From Miltoncostaea sp963823515 (GTDB lineage: Bacteria; Actinomycetota; Thermoleophilia; Miltoncostaeales; Miltoncostaeaceae), in NCBI GenBank assembly GCA_963823515.1, contig CAWGMB010000019.1:310001-374000 (forward strand): a stretch of DNA of 64,000 bases, written 5' to 3'. Each line of letters starts with the position of its first letter. Position 1 is the stretch's first letter. Of the stretch, positions 35,868-44,715 are shown in pieces. The translations under genes and the position numbers were made by a program. Under the pieces are notes generated by a model. It did not search any database. It saw nothing but the letters and a program-made list of their open reading frames with translations, and was not told the DNA's origin.

Positions 35868-37478
35868 GTGCAGGTTCTGGGCTCGCGCCGCGGGGGCGTC
35901 ATCACCCTCGCGCTGGCCGCCGTGGCCCTTCTCGTGGCCATGGGGTTCGCCGTCTGGCAGCTCGCCGAGCGGCCCGCGGTGAGCGCCCTCGCGCCGGCGC
36001 CCGGCGCCGCCGTCTCCGATCCCCGCCCGGCGATCGCCTTCGAGGTGCCCGAGGGCGCCCGCCTCGGCGACCTGCGCGTGCTCGTCGACGGCCGCGACGC
36101 CACCTCCCGCGTCCGCGCCGCCGCCGGGCAGATCACCGTGACCCCCGCGCGCGCGCTCCCCGACGGCGCCCACACGGTGGACGTGCGGTTCCGCAGCGAC
36201 AACGTCTTCGCGCGCACCGTCTCCCGCAGCTGGGGCTTCGACGTGGACACGGCGGCGCCGAAGCTCGTCGTGGCGGCGCCCGAGAAGGGCGGCCTGTTCG
36301 CCCGGCGCGCGGTCAAGTTCACCGGCAGGGCGGAGCCCGGAACGCAGGTCACCGTCGCGTACACGGGCGGTGCGGCCGACGCGACGGCTGACGCCGAGGG
36401 GGCGTGGCAGGCCGTCGCGAGACTCCCCGAGGGGAGGGTCGCCACCACGATCACCGGCGCCGACGCCGCCGGCAACACGGTCGCGCGGCGCCGGGTGGTC
36501 ATGGTCGATACGACGGCCCCCGACCTCACGCTCTCGTCCCCCGACGCCGGTGAGCAGCTCACCGAGACGGACCAGCCGCTCGTCTACGGCACCGTGGCCT
36601 CCGACAGCCCCCGCAACCTCACCTTCACCGCGGCGGTCAACGGGAAGTCCGTGACGCGCGTCAAGGGCAGCGAGGCCACCACCCCCGCCGAGCTCGAGGC
36701 GAGCTACGGAGAGGCCTCGTCCAGCGGCGCGGCGCCCCTCGAGGTCGACGGCAGGCGCTTCGCCATGTCCATCGGGACGCTGCCGCAGGGCCGCAACCGC
36801 ATCACGGTGACGGTGCGCGATCGCGCGGGCAATCTCGCCCGCACGAGCACCGTCGTCGCCGTCAACACCACCGAGGAGTTCGGGGGCGCCGATCTCGCGC
36901 GCGGCGCCAAGGGCGCCGACGTCGTCGCGCTCCAGGAGCGCCTGCGCGAGGCCAAGGTCTACCCGAAGAAGGCGAAGCTCACCGGCGTCCTCGACGCGAC
37001 GACGGCGAAGTCCGTTCTCCGGTACCAGAAGCGCTACCACCTGCCGAAGACCGGGGTGGTCGACGACCGCACGCGCACCGCGATGGTCGGGCGCATCGTC
37101 GTGAACGTCGGGCAGCGCAAGCTGCGCCTGATCCGCAACGGGAAGGTCTGGAAGACCTACGGCATCGCCGTGGGCCAGCCCGCCCACCCGACGCCGACCG
37201 GCGACTACGAGATCAACGACAAGCAGGTCGACCCGGTCTGGTACCCGCCGGACTCCCCGTGGGCCGCGGAGCTCGACACGATTCCCGCCGGCCCCGGCAA
37301 CCCGCTCGGCACGCGCTGGATCGGCACGACGGCCCCGGCCATCGGCATCCACGGCACCTACGCGGACTCGTCGATCGGCTACGCCGCGAGCCACGGCTGC
37401 ATGCGGATGCACATCCCGGACGTCGAGCAGCTCTACGATCAGGTCGCGCTCGGCATGAAGGTGTCCATCCGCCCATGA
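35868..37478 (+). CDS. L,D-transpeptidase (YkuD) with Ig-like and peptidoglycan-binding domains
   Basis: The 536-residue envelope enzyme makes 3-3 cross-links in peptidoglycan. It has an N-terminal membrane anchor (VITLALAAVALLVAMGFAVW, about residues 10-29), about three Ig-like beta domains (residues 40-340), a peptidoglycan-binding helix bundle (GAKGADVVALQERLREAKVY, about 345-405), and a YkuD catalytic domain. The active-site set is complete: His495 in GIHGTYAD and SHGCMRM with Cys511. GTG at 35868 follows GGGAGG and begins just before the anchor; an earlier in-frame codon adds 24 residues. The stop overlaps the ATG of the thioredoxin gene. Confidence 0.92.
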   Translation: MQVLGSRRGGVITLALAAVALLVAMGFAVWQLAERPAVSALAPAPGAAVSDPRPAIAFEVPEGARLGDLRVLVDGRDATSRVRAAAGQITVTPARALPDGAHTVDVRFRSDNVFARTVSRSWGFDVDTAAPKLVVAAPEKGGLFARRAVKFTGRAEPGTQVTVAYTGGAADATADAEGAWQAVARLPEGRVATTITGADAAGNTVARRRVVMVDTTAPDLTLSSPDAGEQLTETDQPLVYGTVASDSPRNLTFTAAVNGKSVTRVKGSEATTPAELEASYGEASSSGAAPLEVDGRRFAMSIGTLPQGRNRITVTVRDRAGNLARTSTVVAVNTTEEFGGADLARGAKGADVVALQERLREAKVYPKKAKLTGVLDATTAKSVLRYQKRYHLPKTGVVDDRTRTAMVGRIVVNVGQRKLRLIRNGKVWKTYGIAVGQPAHPTPTGDYEINDKQVDPVWYPPDSPWAAELDTIPAGPGNPLGTRWIGTTAPAIGIHGTYADSSIGYAASHGCMRMHIPDVEQLYDQVALGMKVSIRP

Positions 37479-37826
37479 GCGGCGACGGCGCGGTGCCGAT
37501 CGACCTGACCGACGCGGAGTGGGACGCCCGGATCCGCGCGGGCGGACCCCCCGTGCTCGTTCAACTTCTGGGCGCCCTGGTGCGCGCCCTGCAAGAAGAT
37601 GGAGCCCACCATCCAGGCCCTGGCGGCCCGCTACGGGGAGAGCCTGGTGGTGGCGCGCGTGAACGTCGACACCGAGCCGCGCGCCGCCGGCCGTCACGAC
37701 GTGCTCACCCTCCCGACCGTGATCCTCTTCCGCGACGGCGTACCCGTCGAGCGCATCGCCGGCGCCGTGAAGCCGGCGCGCCTGGAGGCCGCCGTGGCCG
37801 CATACCTGCCCGACCCACCCCCCTGA
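37475..37826 (+). pseudogene. Thioredoxin, frameshifted by one base near 37560
   Basis: Starting at ATG 37475 the product reads DLTDAEWDARIRAGGPPVLV, then goes out of frame. Removing one T at 37560-37561 gives PPVLVNFWAPWCAPCKKMEP and joins the downstream frame IQALAARYGESLVVARVNVD and LTLPTVILFRDG. The active site is WCAPC instead of the common WCGPC. Full length would be about 115 residues, normal for thioredoxin. With an intact overlap to the L,D-transpeptidase gene on one side and clean sequence on the other, a base-calling error is as likely as true inactivation. Confidence 0.8.
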
Positions 37827-37839
37827 GAGAGAGACCCGG

Positions 37840-38103
37840 ATGCCCGCCATCTACTTCCGCCTCGGAAACGTCCAGCCCTTCGCGGAGATGACCGCCGACC
37901 GCGTGGAGGAGGGCGTCACCATCGTGCGCGGCGACGGCAAGATCGTGGGCCTGCGCATCGACGAACCGAAGATGGTGCTCGACCTGCCGGGCATCCTCGA
38001 GCGGATGGACATCGACCCGGAGCGGGTCTGGGCGCGCCTGCGAGCCGATGACGACGTGATGCTCGGCGCGCGCGCCGCGACCTGGGGCGGCGGCGGGGCC
38101 TGA
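37840..38103 (+). CDS. Small hypothetical protein
   Basis: The 87-residue soluble protein (YFRLGNVQPFAEMTADRVEE) contains VTIVRGDGKIVGLRIDEP, a beta-hairpin pattern reminiscent of DUF2283-type proteins, but the match is weak. The ATG follows a GAGAGAGA sequence. It lies 13 bp after the thioredoxin gene and could share its transcript. Function unknown. Confidence 0.55.
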   Translation: MPAIYFRLGNVQPFAEMTADRVEEGVTIVRGDGKIVGLRIDEPKMVLDLPGILERMDIDPERVWARLRADDDVMLGARAATWGGGGA

Positions 38104-38163
38104 CGCGCACGGGGCCTCCGGCCGCCCGGTGTCGACCGCCCGGTAATCGAGGCGCGAGAATGG

Positions 38164-39846
38164 GTGGCGATGGCCAGTGCACCGAAGCGCGCCGCGTCCG
38201 ACCGGGTTGACGCCGGCTGGGCCGAGCTCGGCGCAGGGCGGTGGGCCGCCGCGCGTCGGCTCTTCGAGGCGGCACTCGCGGACGAGGAGACGGCCGGAGC
38301 CCTCGAGGGGCTGGGCTGGGCGGCGTGGTGGCTCGACGACGCGCGGACGGTGTTCGAGGCGAGAGAGCGCGCCTATCGCCTCTACCGGGAGGCGGACCGC
38401 GGAGCCGACGCCGCGCGAATGGCCACGTGGCTGGCCGCCGACGAGCTCGACTTCAACGGCGCCGCGGCGGTTGCGAGCGGCTGGCTGCGGCGTGCGCATC
38501 GCCTGCTCGACCCACTCGAGCCCGGCCCCGATCATGGTTGGCTCGCCTTCCACGATGGCTTCATCGCCCATGCCGACGGCGACTCCGCCAGAGCCCGGGA
38601 GCTCGCGCGCTCGGCCGCTGAGCTCGGGAGGCGGTTCAGGGTCACCGACCTGGAGATGCTCGGTCTCGCCCTGGAGGGGGCGACGCTCGTCGCCTCGGCT
38701 CAGGTGGAGGAGGGCATGCGCTGCCTCGACGAGGCGACCGTCACGGCGCTCGAGGGGACCGCGACGATCCCGATCGCCGGCGCGTGGGCCTGCTGCTTCC
38801 TCGTCAGCGCCTGCACGGCGGTCTACGACTACGATCGCGCGTCCGAGTGGTGCGACCGGATCGCGGGGTTCGCCGACCGCTACGGCAGCCGCTACATGCT
38901 CGCGTTCTGCCGGGCCGAATACGGTGCTGTCGATCTCTGGCGGGGGCGATGGTCGGACGCGGAGAGGATGCTCGAGGCCTCGGTCGAGGACTTCTCCTCA
39001 TCGCGCCCCGCGTGGGTCGGATCGCCGCTCGTGCTGCTGGCGGAGCTGAGAAGGCGTCAGGGACGACCCGGTGAGGCGCGAGCGCTGCTCGACCGCACGG
39101 GCCCGTCCCTGACAGCCGGGCTCTGCCGGGCACGGCTGGCCCTCGACCACGACGAGGTGCTCGAGGCCATCGACCTGCTCGAGCGGTTGCTGCGGCAGAC
39201 GCCCGCCGAGCGCCGCCTCCAGCGCGCCCCGGTGTTGGAGTTGCTGGTGCGCGCACGCGTCGCCCGCGGCGATTTCGACGTGGCCGCCTCGGTGCTCGCG
39301 GCGTTGCGCGAGGTGGCGCGCCTGGTCGGCACGGCGCCGATGAGCGCGCACGCCGATCGGGCCGAGGGCATGCTCGTCGCCGCCCGCGGCGACCACGACG
39401 GGGCCCGGACCCTGCTCGAGGATGCCGTCGACCGTTTCGAGCGGTGCGGTGCCCCGTTCGAGGCCGCCCAGGCGAGGGTCGCGCTCGCCGGCAGCCTGGC
39501 CGCTCTCGGCCGTGGCGACGCGGCGGGGAGCCAGGCGGCCGAGGCGCTCGCACGGTTGGTCGATCTCGGAGCCGATGCCGAGGCCGCGCGGGCCCGGGGG
39601 GTCCTGGATGCGGCAGGTGGCGGGCGGGGGGCGGCGCTCGGCCGGATCACGGCGCGGGAGCGAGAGGTGCTGGGCCTCCTCGCGGAGGGCCTCACCAACA
39701 GGCAGATGGCCGAACGCCTCGTGGTGAGCGAGCACACGGTCCATCGACACGTGTCCAACATCCTGCGCAAGCTCGGCCTCCCCTCGCGGGCCGCCGCGGC
39801 CGCCCATGCCGTGCGGGCCGGCCTCGGCGTGCGTCCCGGCGCATAG
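38164..39846 (+). CDS. LuxR-family transcriptional regulator with TPR-like helical sensor region
   Basis: The roughly 560-residue protein is alpha-helical. Residues 15-480 consist of TPR-like repeats (for example AAARRLFEAALADEETAGAL) with no ATPase domain, which separates it from MalT-type regulators. The C-terminal 65 residues are a LuxR helix-turn-helix (ITAREREVLGLLAEGLTNRQ, then SEHTVHRHVSNILRKLGL). It probably binds a protein or small ligand through the repeats and activates transcription. The methyltransferase gene 140 bp downstream on the same strand is a candidate target (inference). Start GTG 38164 or ATG 38170. Confidence 0.85.
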   Translation: MAMASAPKRAASDRVDAGWAELGAGRWAAARRLFEAALADEETAGALEGLGWAAWWLDDARTVFEARERAYRLYREADRGADAARMATWLAADELDFNGAAAVASGWLRRAHRLLDPLEPGPDHGWLAFHDGFIAHADGDSARARELARSAAELGRRFRVTDLEMLGLALEGATLVASAQVEEGMRCLDEATVTALEGTATIPIAGAWACCFLVSACTAVYDYDRASEWCDRIAGFADRYGSRYMLAFCRAEYGAVDLWRGRWSDAERMLEASVEDFSSSRPAWVGSPLVLLAELRRRQGRPGEARALLDRTGPSLTAGLCRARLALDHDEVLEAIDLLERLLRQTPAERRLQRAPVLELLVRARVARGDFDVAASVLAALREVARLVGTAPMSAHADRAEGMLVAARGDHDGARTLLEDAVDRFERCGAPFEAAQARVALAGSLAALGRGDAAGSQAAEALARLVDLGADAEAARARGVLDAAGGGRGAALGRITAREREVLGLLAEGLTNRQMAERLVVSEHTVHRHVSNILRKLGLPSRAAAAAHAVRAGLGVRPGA

Positions 39847-39854
39847 CCGGACCG

Positions 39855-39881
39855 GGCCATCCCCGGCGGCGGAGGATGGCC
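39855..39881 (+). terminator. Hairpin after the LuxR-type gene
   Basis: GGCCATCC (39855-39862) and GGATGGCC (39874-39881) are perfect 8-bp arms around an 11-nt loop, starting 9 nt past the stop codon. No U tract. The rest of 39882-39988 is non-coding up to a strong AAGGAGGAGG site before the next gene. Confidence 0.5.
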
Positions 39882-39988
39882 GTTCCTGGGGAAGCCGCGC
39901 CGCCGCGGACGGGCGACCATCAGCCCGTGCGACGAACCCCGATCGGCCGGATGGCGACCCTCGCCGCGGTCGAGGAAGGAGGAGGGGC

Positions 39989-40810
39989 GTGACGATGCGG
40001 CAGGCATCCGCGGCGAAGGCCGCCGCGCGGGCGGCGTGGCGGATGGGCGACTACCACCGGTTCGCGACCGGGATGGTGTGGCCGGTGGGAGCGGTGCTCA
40101 CCGCGGCGTGCGGCGTCTCGCCGGGCCAGCGCGTGCTCGACGTGGCGGCGGGCACCGGGAACGTGGCCATCCGCGCGGCCGAGGCCGGCGCACGGGTGGT
40201 GGCGTCGGACCTCACGCCGGAGAACTTCGCGGCGGGCCGCGCGGAGGCCCGTCGCAGGGGAGTGGAGCTCGAGTGGGTGGAGGCCGACGCCGAGGCCCTG
40301 CCGTTCGCCGACGGGGAGTTCGACGTCGTCACCTCGTCGTTCGGGGCCATGTTCGCCCCCGATCATCAGGGTGTCGCGGACGAGCTCGTGCGTGTGTGCC
40401 GGCCCGGAGGCACCATCGGCATGGCCAACTTCACGCCGGAGGGCCTCCTGGGAGCCTTCTTCGCGCCCTTCGCGCCCTTCGCGCCCCCGCCGGAGACGCC
40501 GCCTGCGCTGTGGGGGAGCGAGCAACACGTGCGGGGGCTCTTCGGTGACCGCGTGTCGTCACTCGAGCTGACGCGCAGGACGTACGTGGAGAGGGCCGCG
40601 AGCCCTGGTCACTACTGCGCGTTCGTCAAGGAGACCTTCGGGCCGGTGGCAGCCGTCTACGAGAGCCTCGCGGATGAACCCGGGCGGAGGGCCGCGCTCG
40701 ACCGCGAGTTCCTGGACTTCGCGGTCCAGGCGAACCGGGGGGCGCCGGACGGCCCGGCGGAATACCCCTACGAGTACCTGCTGGTGGTCGCCCGCACCCG
40801 CGGCGCGTAG
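39989..40810 (+). CDS. Class I SAM-dependent methyltransferase (UbiE-like)
   Basis: The 273-residue methyltransferase has SAM motif I VLDVAAGTGNVAI near residue 45, an acidic motif II (VVASDLTPEN), and motif III VEADAEALPFADGEFDVV. The methyl acceptor is unknown. The C-terminal part (ERAASPGHYCAFVKETFGPV) is typical of small-molecule methyltransferases found near LuxR-type regulators. GTG at 39989 (or ATG at 39995) is set by the AAGGAGGAGGGG ribosome-binding site. The gene ends two bases from the convergent ileS stop. Confidence 0.82.
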   Translation: MTMRQASAAKAAARAAWRMGDYHRFATGMVWPVGAVLTAACGVSPGQRVLDVAAGTGNVAIRAAEAGARVVASDLTPENFAAGRAEARRRGVELEWVEADAEALPFADGEFDVVTSSFGAMFAPDHQGVADELVRVCRPGGTIGMANFTPEGLLGAFFAPFAPFAPPPETPPALWGSEQHVRGLFGDRVSSLELTRRTYVERAASPGHYCAFVKETFGPVAAVYESLADEPGRRAALDREFLDFAVQANRGAPDGPAEYPYEYLLVVARTRGA

Positions 40811-40812
40811 CG

Positions 40813-43800
40813 TCAGGTCGCCGGGTCTGCCCGATCGAGCCGAAGGGCGAAGGGCTCTGTGTCGAGCACGTGCTCCTCGTGGAGGATCCCCGCGAAGGGC
40901 GCGCCGTGGCCCACCGACAGGCGCACGGCGAGCGTCTCGGCCGCGATCGACGGGCGGTGGGCGTCGATCGCCTCGCGGATCAGGCCCGAGCCGTCGAGGT
41001 GCAGGACGATGCGCTCCTCCACCCGAAGGCCCGCGGTCCGCCGCGCGCCCTGCACCGCGTGGACGATCTCCCGCGCGAGGGCCTCGAGTCGCAGCTCGGG
41101 GGTGATCTCGGTCGCGAGGCCGACGGCGAGCGCGGCGTCCTGACCGACGGCGTATCCCGCCGAGGGCCGGGCCTCGCGCAACAGGTCCTCCGAGTCGAGC
41201 GCCTCCGGAGCGCCGGCCACGAGGATCTCCACGGCGGCGCCGTCGTCGAGCGCGCGCGCGGTCTCGGCGGGCGCGAGCCCCGCCACGGCGGCCGCGACCT
41301 CCGGCATGCGCGCTCCGAAGCGGGGCCCGAGGCGCCGGTAGTTGGGCTTCAGGCTCACCTCGACCAGCTCGCCCGGGTCGGTCACGAAACGGACGGCGCG
41401 GACGTTGAGCTCTTCGGCGACCAGGTTGACGAGCGAGCCGATCTGCGCGGCGACGCCGGCCGGGCAGGCCACGACGGCCTCGGCGAGCGGCTGGCGCACC
41501 TTCAGCTTGGCCTCCGCGCGCGCGCCGCGTCCCACGGCCACGGCCTCCCGGGCCGCCGACATGGCGGCCTCGAGGGTGGCGTCGCGGCGCCCCTTCGGCG
41601 CCGGCCACCCGGCCAGGTGCACGCTCTCGGCGGCCGAGGGATCGTGGTCGGCGACCAGCGCACCGTGGATCTCCTCGGCCACGAACGGGCAGAAGGGCGC
41701 CACGAGCAGCGCGACGGTGGCCAGGCACTCGTGCAGGGTCGCGAAGGCGGCGTCGGCGTCGGCCCGGGCGGCGCCGTCGCCCGCGCCGTCGTCGCCGCGG
41801 CGCCCGCCCCAGAAGCGCCGCCGCGAGGCGCGGACGTACCAGTTGCTCAGATCGTCGGTGAAGGCCTCGATCGCGCGCCCGGCGCCGGTGGCGTCGAAGC
41901 CCTCGAGGCGCTCGGTGACCTCCGCCGTGGTGCCGTCGAGGCGCGACAGGATCCATCGGTCGATCGGGCGCAGCGCCTCGGGCCGCGGGCCGTCCCCCTC
42001 CGGCGTCCAGCCGTCGGGCAGGGCGGCGTAGGTGACGAGGAACGAGTGGGTGTTCCAGAGCGTCAGCAGGAAGCGGCGCATCGCGTCGTCGACCGCCTCC
42101 AGGCTGAAGCGGAAGGACTCCCAGGGGCTCTGGGCGGTGAGCAGGTACCAGCGGAAGGCGTCGGCGCCCTGGCGGTCGAGCACGGTCCAGGGCTCGATCA
42201 CGTTGCCCTTGCTCTTGCTCATCTTCTGACCCTCGGCGTCGAGGATCAGCCCCAGGCAGACGACGTTGCGGTAGGCGGTCTCGTCGAAGAGGAGCGTGCT
42301 CTCGGCCAGCAGCGAGTAGAACCAGCCGCGGGTCTGGTCGAGGGCCTCGCAGATGAAGTCGGCCGGCACGCGCCCGGTGAGGTCGCCGCCGGTGGAGAAG
42401 GGGTGGTGCTCCTGTGCGAAGGGCATGGCGCCGCTGTCGAACCAGACGTCCACCACCTCGAGCTCGCGGTGCATCGCGGCGCCGCAGGAGCAGGTCAGCT
42501 CCACCTCGTCCACGAAGGGCCGGTGGGGGTCGAAGTCGTCGGGCAGAGCGGTGGTGGCACGCTCGCGCAGCTCGGCGTACGAGCCGACGGCCTCGACCGT
42601 GTCGCAGCCGTCGCAGCGCCAGAGCGGTAGCGGCGTGCCCCAGTAGCGGTCCCGCGAGATGGCCCAGTCGACGTTTCCCTCGAGCCACTTGCCGAAGCGG
42701 CCGTCGCGCACGCGCTCCGGGTGCCAGCCGATCGATGCGTTGAGCTCGAGCATGCGGTCGCGAACGTCGGTGGTGCGGATGTACCAGGAGGGCTTGGCGT
42801 AGTAGAGCAGCGGCGTGCCGCAGCGCCAGCAGTGCGGATAGGCGTGGTGGTGGATCTCGGAGCGCAGCAGCAGGCCGCGGTGGGCGAGGTCGTCGATCAG
42901 GTCGGGGTCCGCCTCCTTCACCTGGCGGCCCTCCCAGGGGCCGACCGCGTCGGTGAAGCGTCCGTCCGGGCCGACCGGGTTCGGCGCCGCGAGCTCGTGC
43001 CGGCGCGCGGTGGCCATGTCGTCCTCGCCGAACGCCGGGGCGATGTGGACGATGCCGGTGCCGTCGCTGGTCGTCACGAAGTCGGCGTCGACCACCCGGT
43101 GCGCGCCGGGGATGTAGCCGAAGGGCGGCGCGTACTCGCGCCCGATCAGCTCGGTGCCCGGGAACAGGCGGGACGGGCGGGCGCCCTCGCCCAGGACCGA
43201 GGTGATCAGCGGCTCTGCGAGGATCAGCGTCTCGTCGCCGTGCTCGACGGCGGCGTAGGTCACGTCGGGGTGGATCGCGGCGGCCTGATTGGCGGGCAGG
43301 GTCCACGGGGTCGTGGTCCAGACCAGCAGCGACTCGTCGGCGTCCCTGAGCCGGAAGCGCACGAACACCGAGGGGTCGTCCACGTCCTGGTAGCCCTGGG
43401 CGACCTCGTGGCTCGACAGCGCGGTGCCGCAGCGCGGGCAGTAGGGGACGACCTTGCCGCTGCGATAGAGCAGGCCGCGGCGGTACAGCTCGGCGAGGCT
43501 CCACCAGACCGACTCGATGTAGTCGGTGTCCATCGTGCGATAGGCGCGGTCGGTGTCGATCCAGAAGCCGATGCGCTCGGTGAGCCGCTCCCACTCGTCG
43601 AGGTAGGTGACCACCGACTCGCGGCAGAGCGCGTTGAACTCGGCGATCCCGTAGGCCTCGATCTGGGGCTTGCCCGAGATCCCCAGGCGCTTCTCCACCT
43701 CGATCTCGACGGGCAGGCCGTGGCAGTCCCAGCCTCCTCGCCGGTCGACGAAGCGCCCGCGCATCGTCTGGAAGCGGGGGAAGATGTCCTTGAAGACGCG

Positions 43801-44007
43801 CGAGAGCACATGGTGCGAGCCCGGCCGCCCGTTGGCGGTCGGAGGGCCCTCGTAGAAGACGAACGGCTCGGCGCCGGCGCGCTCGGAGAGGCTGCGGGCG
43901 AAGATGCCGCGCTCACGCCAGAAGGCGAGGACGCGCTCCTCCATCGCGCGCCATTCGGCGGCGGGCGGAACCTCTCGCCAGGACCCGCTGGGCGCGTCGG
44001 TGCTCAT
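40813..44007 (-). CDS. ileS: Isoleucyl-tRNA synthetase
   Basis: It charges tRNA-Ile with isoleucine. The 1064-residue class I synthetase is of the long eukaryote-like type. The ATP-binding HIGH motif has the variant form PPTANGRPGSHHVLSRVFKD near residue 60. KMSKS is intact (QKMSKSKGNVIEPW near residue 595). The editing domain lies between (TTTPWTLPANQA, GTGIVHIAPAFGEDD). The C-terminal zinc/anticodon region is present. Synthetases of this type are often naturally tolerant to mupirocin (family knowledge, not tested here). The ATG at 44007 overlaps the TGA of the upstream HAD gene. Confidence 0.95.
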   Translation of the reverse strand: MSTDAPSGSWREVPPAAEWRAMEERVLAFWRERGIFARSLSERAGAEPFVFYEGPPTANGRPGSHHVLSRVFKDIFPRFQTMRGRFVDRRGGWDCHGLPVEIEVEKRLGISGKPQIEAYGIAEFNALCRESVVTYLDEWERLTERIGFWIDTDRAYRTMDTDYIESVWWSLAELYRRGLLYRSGKVVPYCPRCGTALSSHEVAQGYQDVDDPSVFVRFRLRDADESLLVWTTTPWTLPANQAAAIHPDVTYAAVEHGDETLILAEPLITSVLGEGARPSRLFPGTELIGREYAPPFGYIPGAHRVVDADFVTTSDGTGIVHIAPAFGEDDMATARRHELAAPNPVGPDGRFTDAVGPWEGRQVKEADPDLIDDLAHRGLLLRSEIHHHAYPHCWRCGTPLLYYAKPSWYIRTTDVRDRMLELNASIGWHPERVRDGRFGKWLEGNVDWAISRDRYWGTPLPLWRCDGCDTVEAVGSYAELRERATTALPDDFDPHRPFVDEVELTCSCGAAMHRELEVVDVWFDSGAMPFAQEHHPFSTGGDLTGRVPADFICEALDQTRGWFYSLLAESTLLFDETAYRNVVCLGLILDAEGQKMSKSKGNVIEPWTVLDRQGADAFRWYLLTAQSPWESFRFSLEAVDDAMRRFLLTLWNTHSFLVTYAALPDGWTPEGDGPRPEALRPIDRWILSRLDGTTAEVTERLEGFDATGAGRAIEAFTDDLSNWYVRASRRRFWGGRRGDDGAGDGAARADADAAFATLHECLATVALLVAPFCPFVAEEIHGALVADHDPSAAESVHLAGWPAPKGRRDATLEAAMSAAREAVAVGRGARAEAKLKVRQPLAEAVVACPAGVAAQIGSLVNLVAEELNVRAVRFVTDPGELVEVSLKPNYRRLGPRFGARMPEVAAAVAGLAPAETARALDDGAAVEILVAGAPEALDSEDLLREARPSAGYAVGQDAALAVGLATEITPELRLEALAREIVHAVQGARRTAGLRVEERIVLHLDGSGLIREAIDAHRPSIAAETLAVRLSVGHGAPFAGILHEEHVLDTEPFALRLDRADPAT

Positions 44008-44663
44008 GCGGCCCGCGAGCGCGGGTCCTGCAGCGCCTCGCGCACCTGGACGAAGTCGTCGAAGGGCACGAACGGCACGCTGGCGGCCGACAGGTCGCGC
44101 GCCAGGTGGGCGCGGGCGAAGACCAGGTCGGCCATCCCGGCGCCGCAGCGGTCGGAGATGCCGTCGCCGATGTAGACGAGCCGCTCGCCCCTGAGGCGGC
44201 CGCGCAGATCGTGGCGCTTGCAGCGGCGGCCGCACTCGGCGCAGGTCTCGCCCCGGTCGGACCAGACCAGCGTGCACCCCTGCGCCGTGAAGAGGGCGTC
44301 GTGGCTGACGACCTCGAGGTCACCGAGACCCCAGTGCTCGAGCGCGGCGCGGATGACGGTGCGAAAACCCGACGAGAAGACGATGAAGCGATGGCCCTCG
44401 GCGCGCGCCCAGCGGACCAGGTCGGCCAGTCCGGGACGGATGCCGGCGTCGCGCAACACCAGCGCGACGACCTCCTCGGGCGTGGCCCGCACGGTCGCGA
44501 ACTCCTCCTGCATGGCGTCCTCGAGCGTCACCTCGCCGGAGCGCAGGCGCGGCTCGATGGTCTCCCAGAGCCCGCGGGTGCCGTACTCCTCGACGATCAG
44601 GTGGAGGGTGTCGCGCTGGGTGATCGTGCCGTCGAAATCGCAGGCGATGAGCATGGTCTCCAC
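44004..44663 (-). CDS. HAD-family phosphatase, MtnX / phosphoserine phosphatase-like
   Basis: The 219-residue HAD hydrolase has motif I ACDFDGTITQRDTL (both aspartates present), motif II FIVFSSGFRTVI, and motif III/IV LVYIGDGISDRCG. An insertion holds three cysteines (CAECGRRCKR), a possible metal-binding knuckle as in MtnX-type phosphatases. The substrate may be a phosphorylated amino acid or a methylthio-sugar derivative; no methionine-salvage genes are near. GTG at 44663 lies 7 nt after TAGCCT. An internal ATG at 44654 with GGTGGAG is the alternative start. Coupled to ileS by a four-base overlap. Confidence 0.82.
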   Translation of the reverse strand: METMLIACDFDGTITQRDTLHLIVEEYGTRGLWETIEPRLRSGEVTLEDAMQEEFATVRATPEEVVALVLRDAGIRPGLADLVRWARAEGHRFIVFSSGFRTVIRAALEHWGLGDLEVVSHDALFTAQGCTLVWSDRGETCAECGRRCKRHDLRGRLRGERLVYIGDGISDRCGAGMADLVFARAHLARDLSAASVPFVPFDDFVQVREALQDPRSRAA

Positions 44664-44670
44664 CGGTTCG

Positions 44671-44676
44671 AGGCTA
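44671..44676 (-). promoter_or_regulatory. -10 box TAGCCT for the HAD-ileS operon
   Basis: On the minus strand TAGCCT ends 7 nt before the GTG at 44663. Leaderless pattern. Confidence 0.5.
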
Positions 44677-44703
44677 CCAGAGACACCCGGTGCGACCGCC
44701 GTC

Positions 44704-44709
44704 TACGAT
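44704..44709 (+). promoter_or_regulatory. -10 box TACGAT for the hydrolase operon
   Basis: TACGAT ends 6 nt before the GTG at 44716. It is back-to-back with the HAD-ileS promoter; only 52 bp separate the two start codons. Confidence 0.5.
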
Positions 44710-44715
44710 CGCCCT

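Noticed and set aside
43790..43830. Broken HIGH motif in IleRS (GSHH)
   Set aside because: The GxHH form in this context is a recurring variant in long-type IleRS, and KMSKS is intact, so it is not evidence of inactivation.
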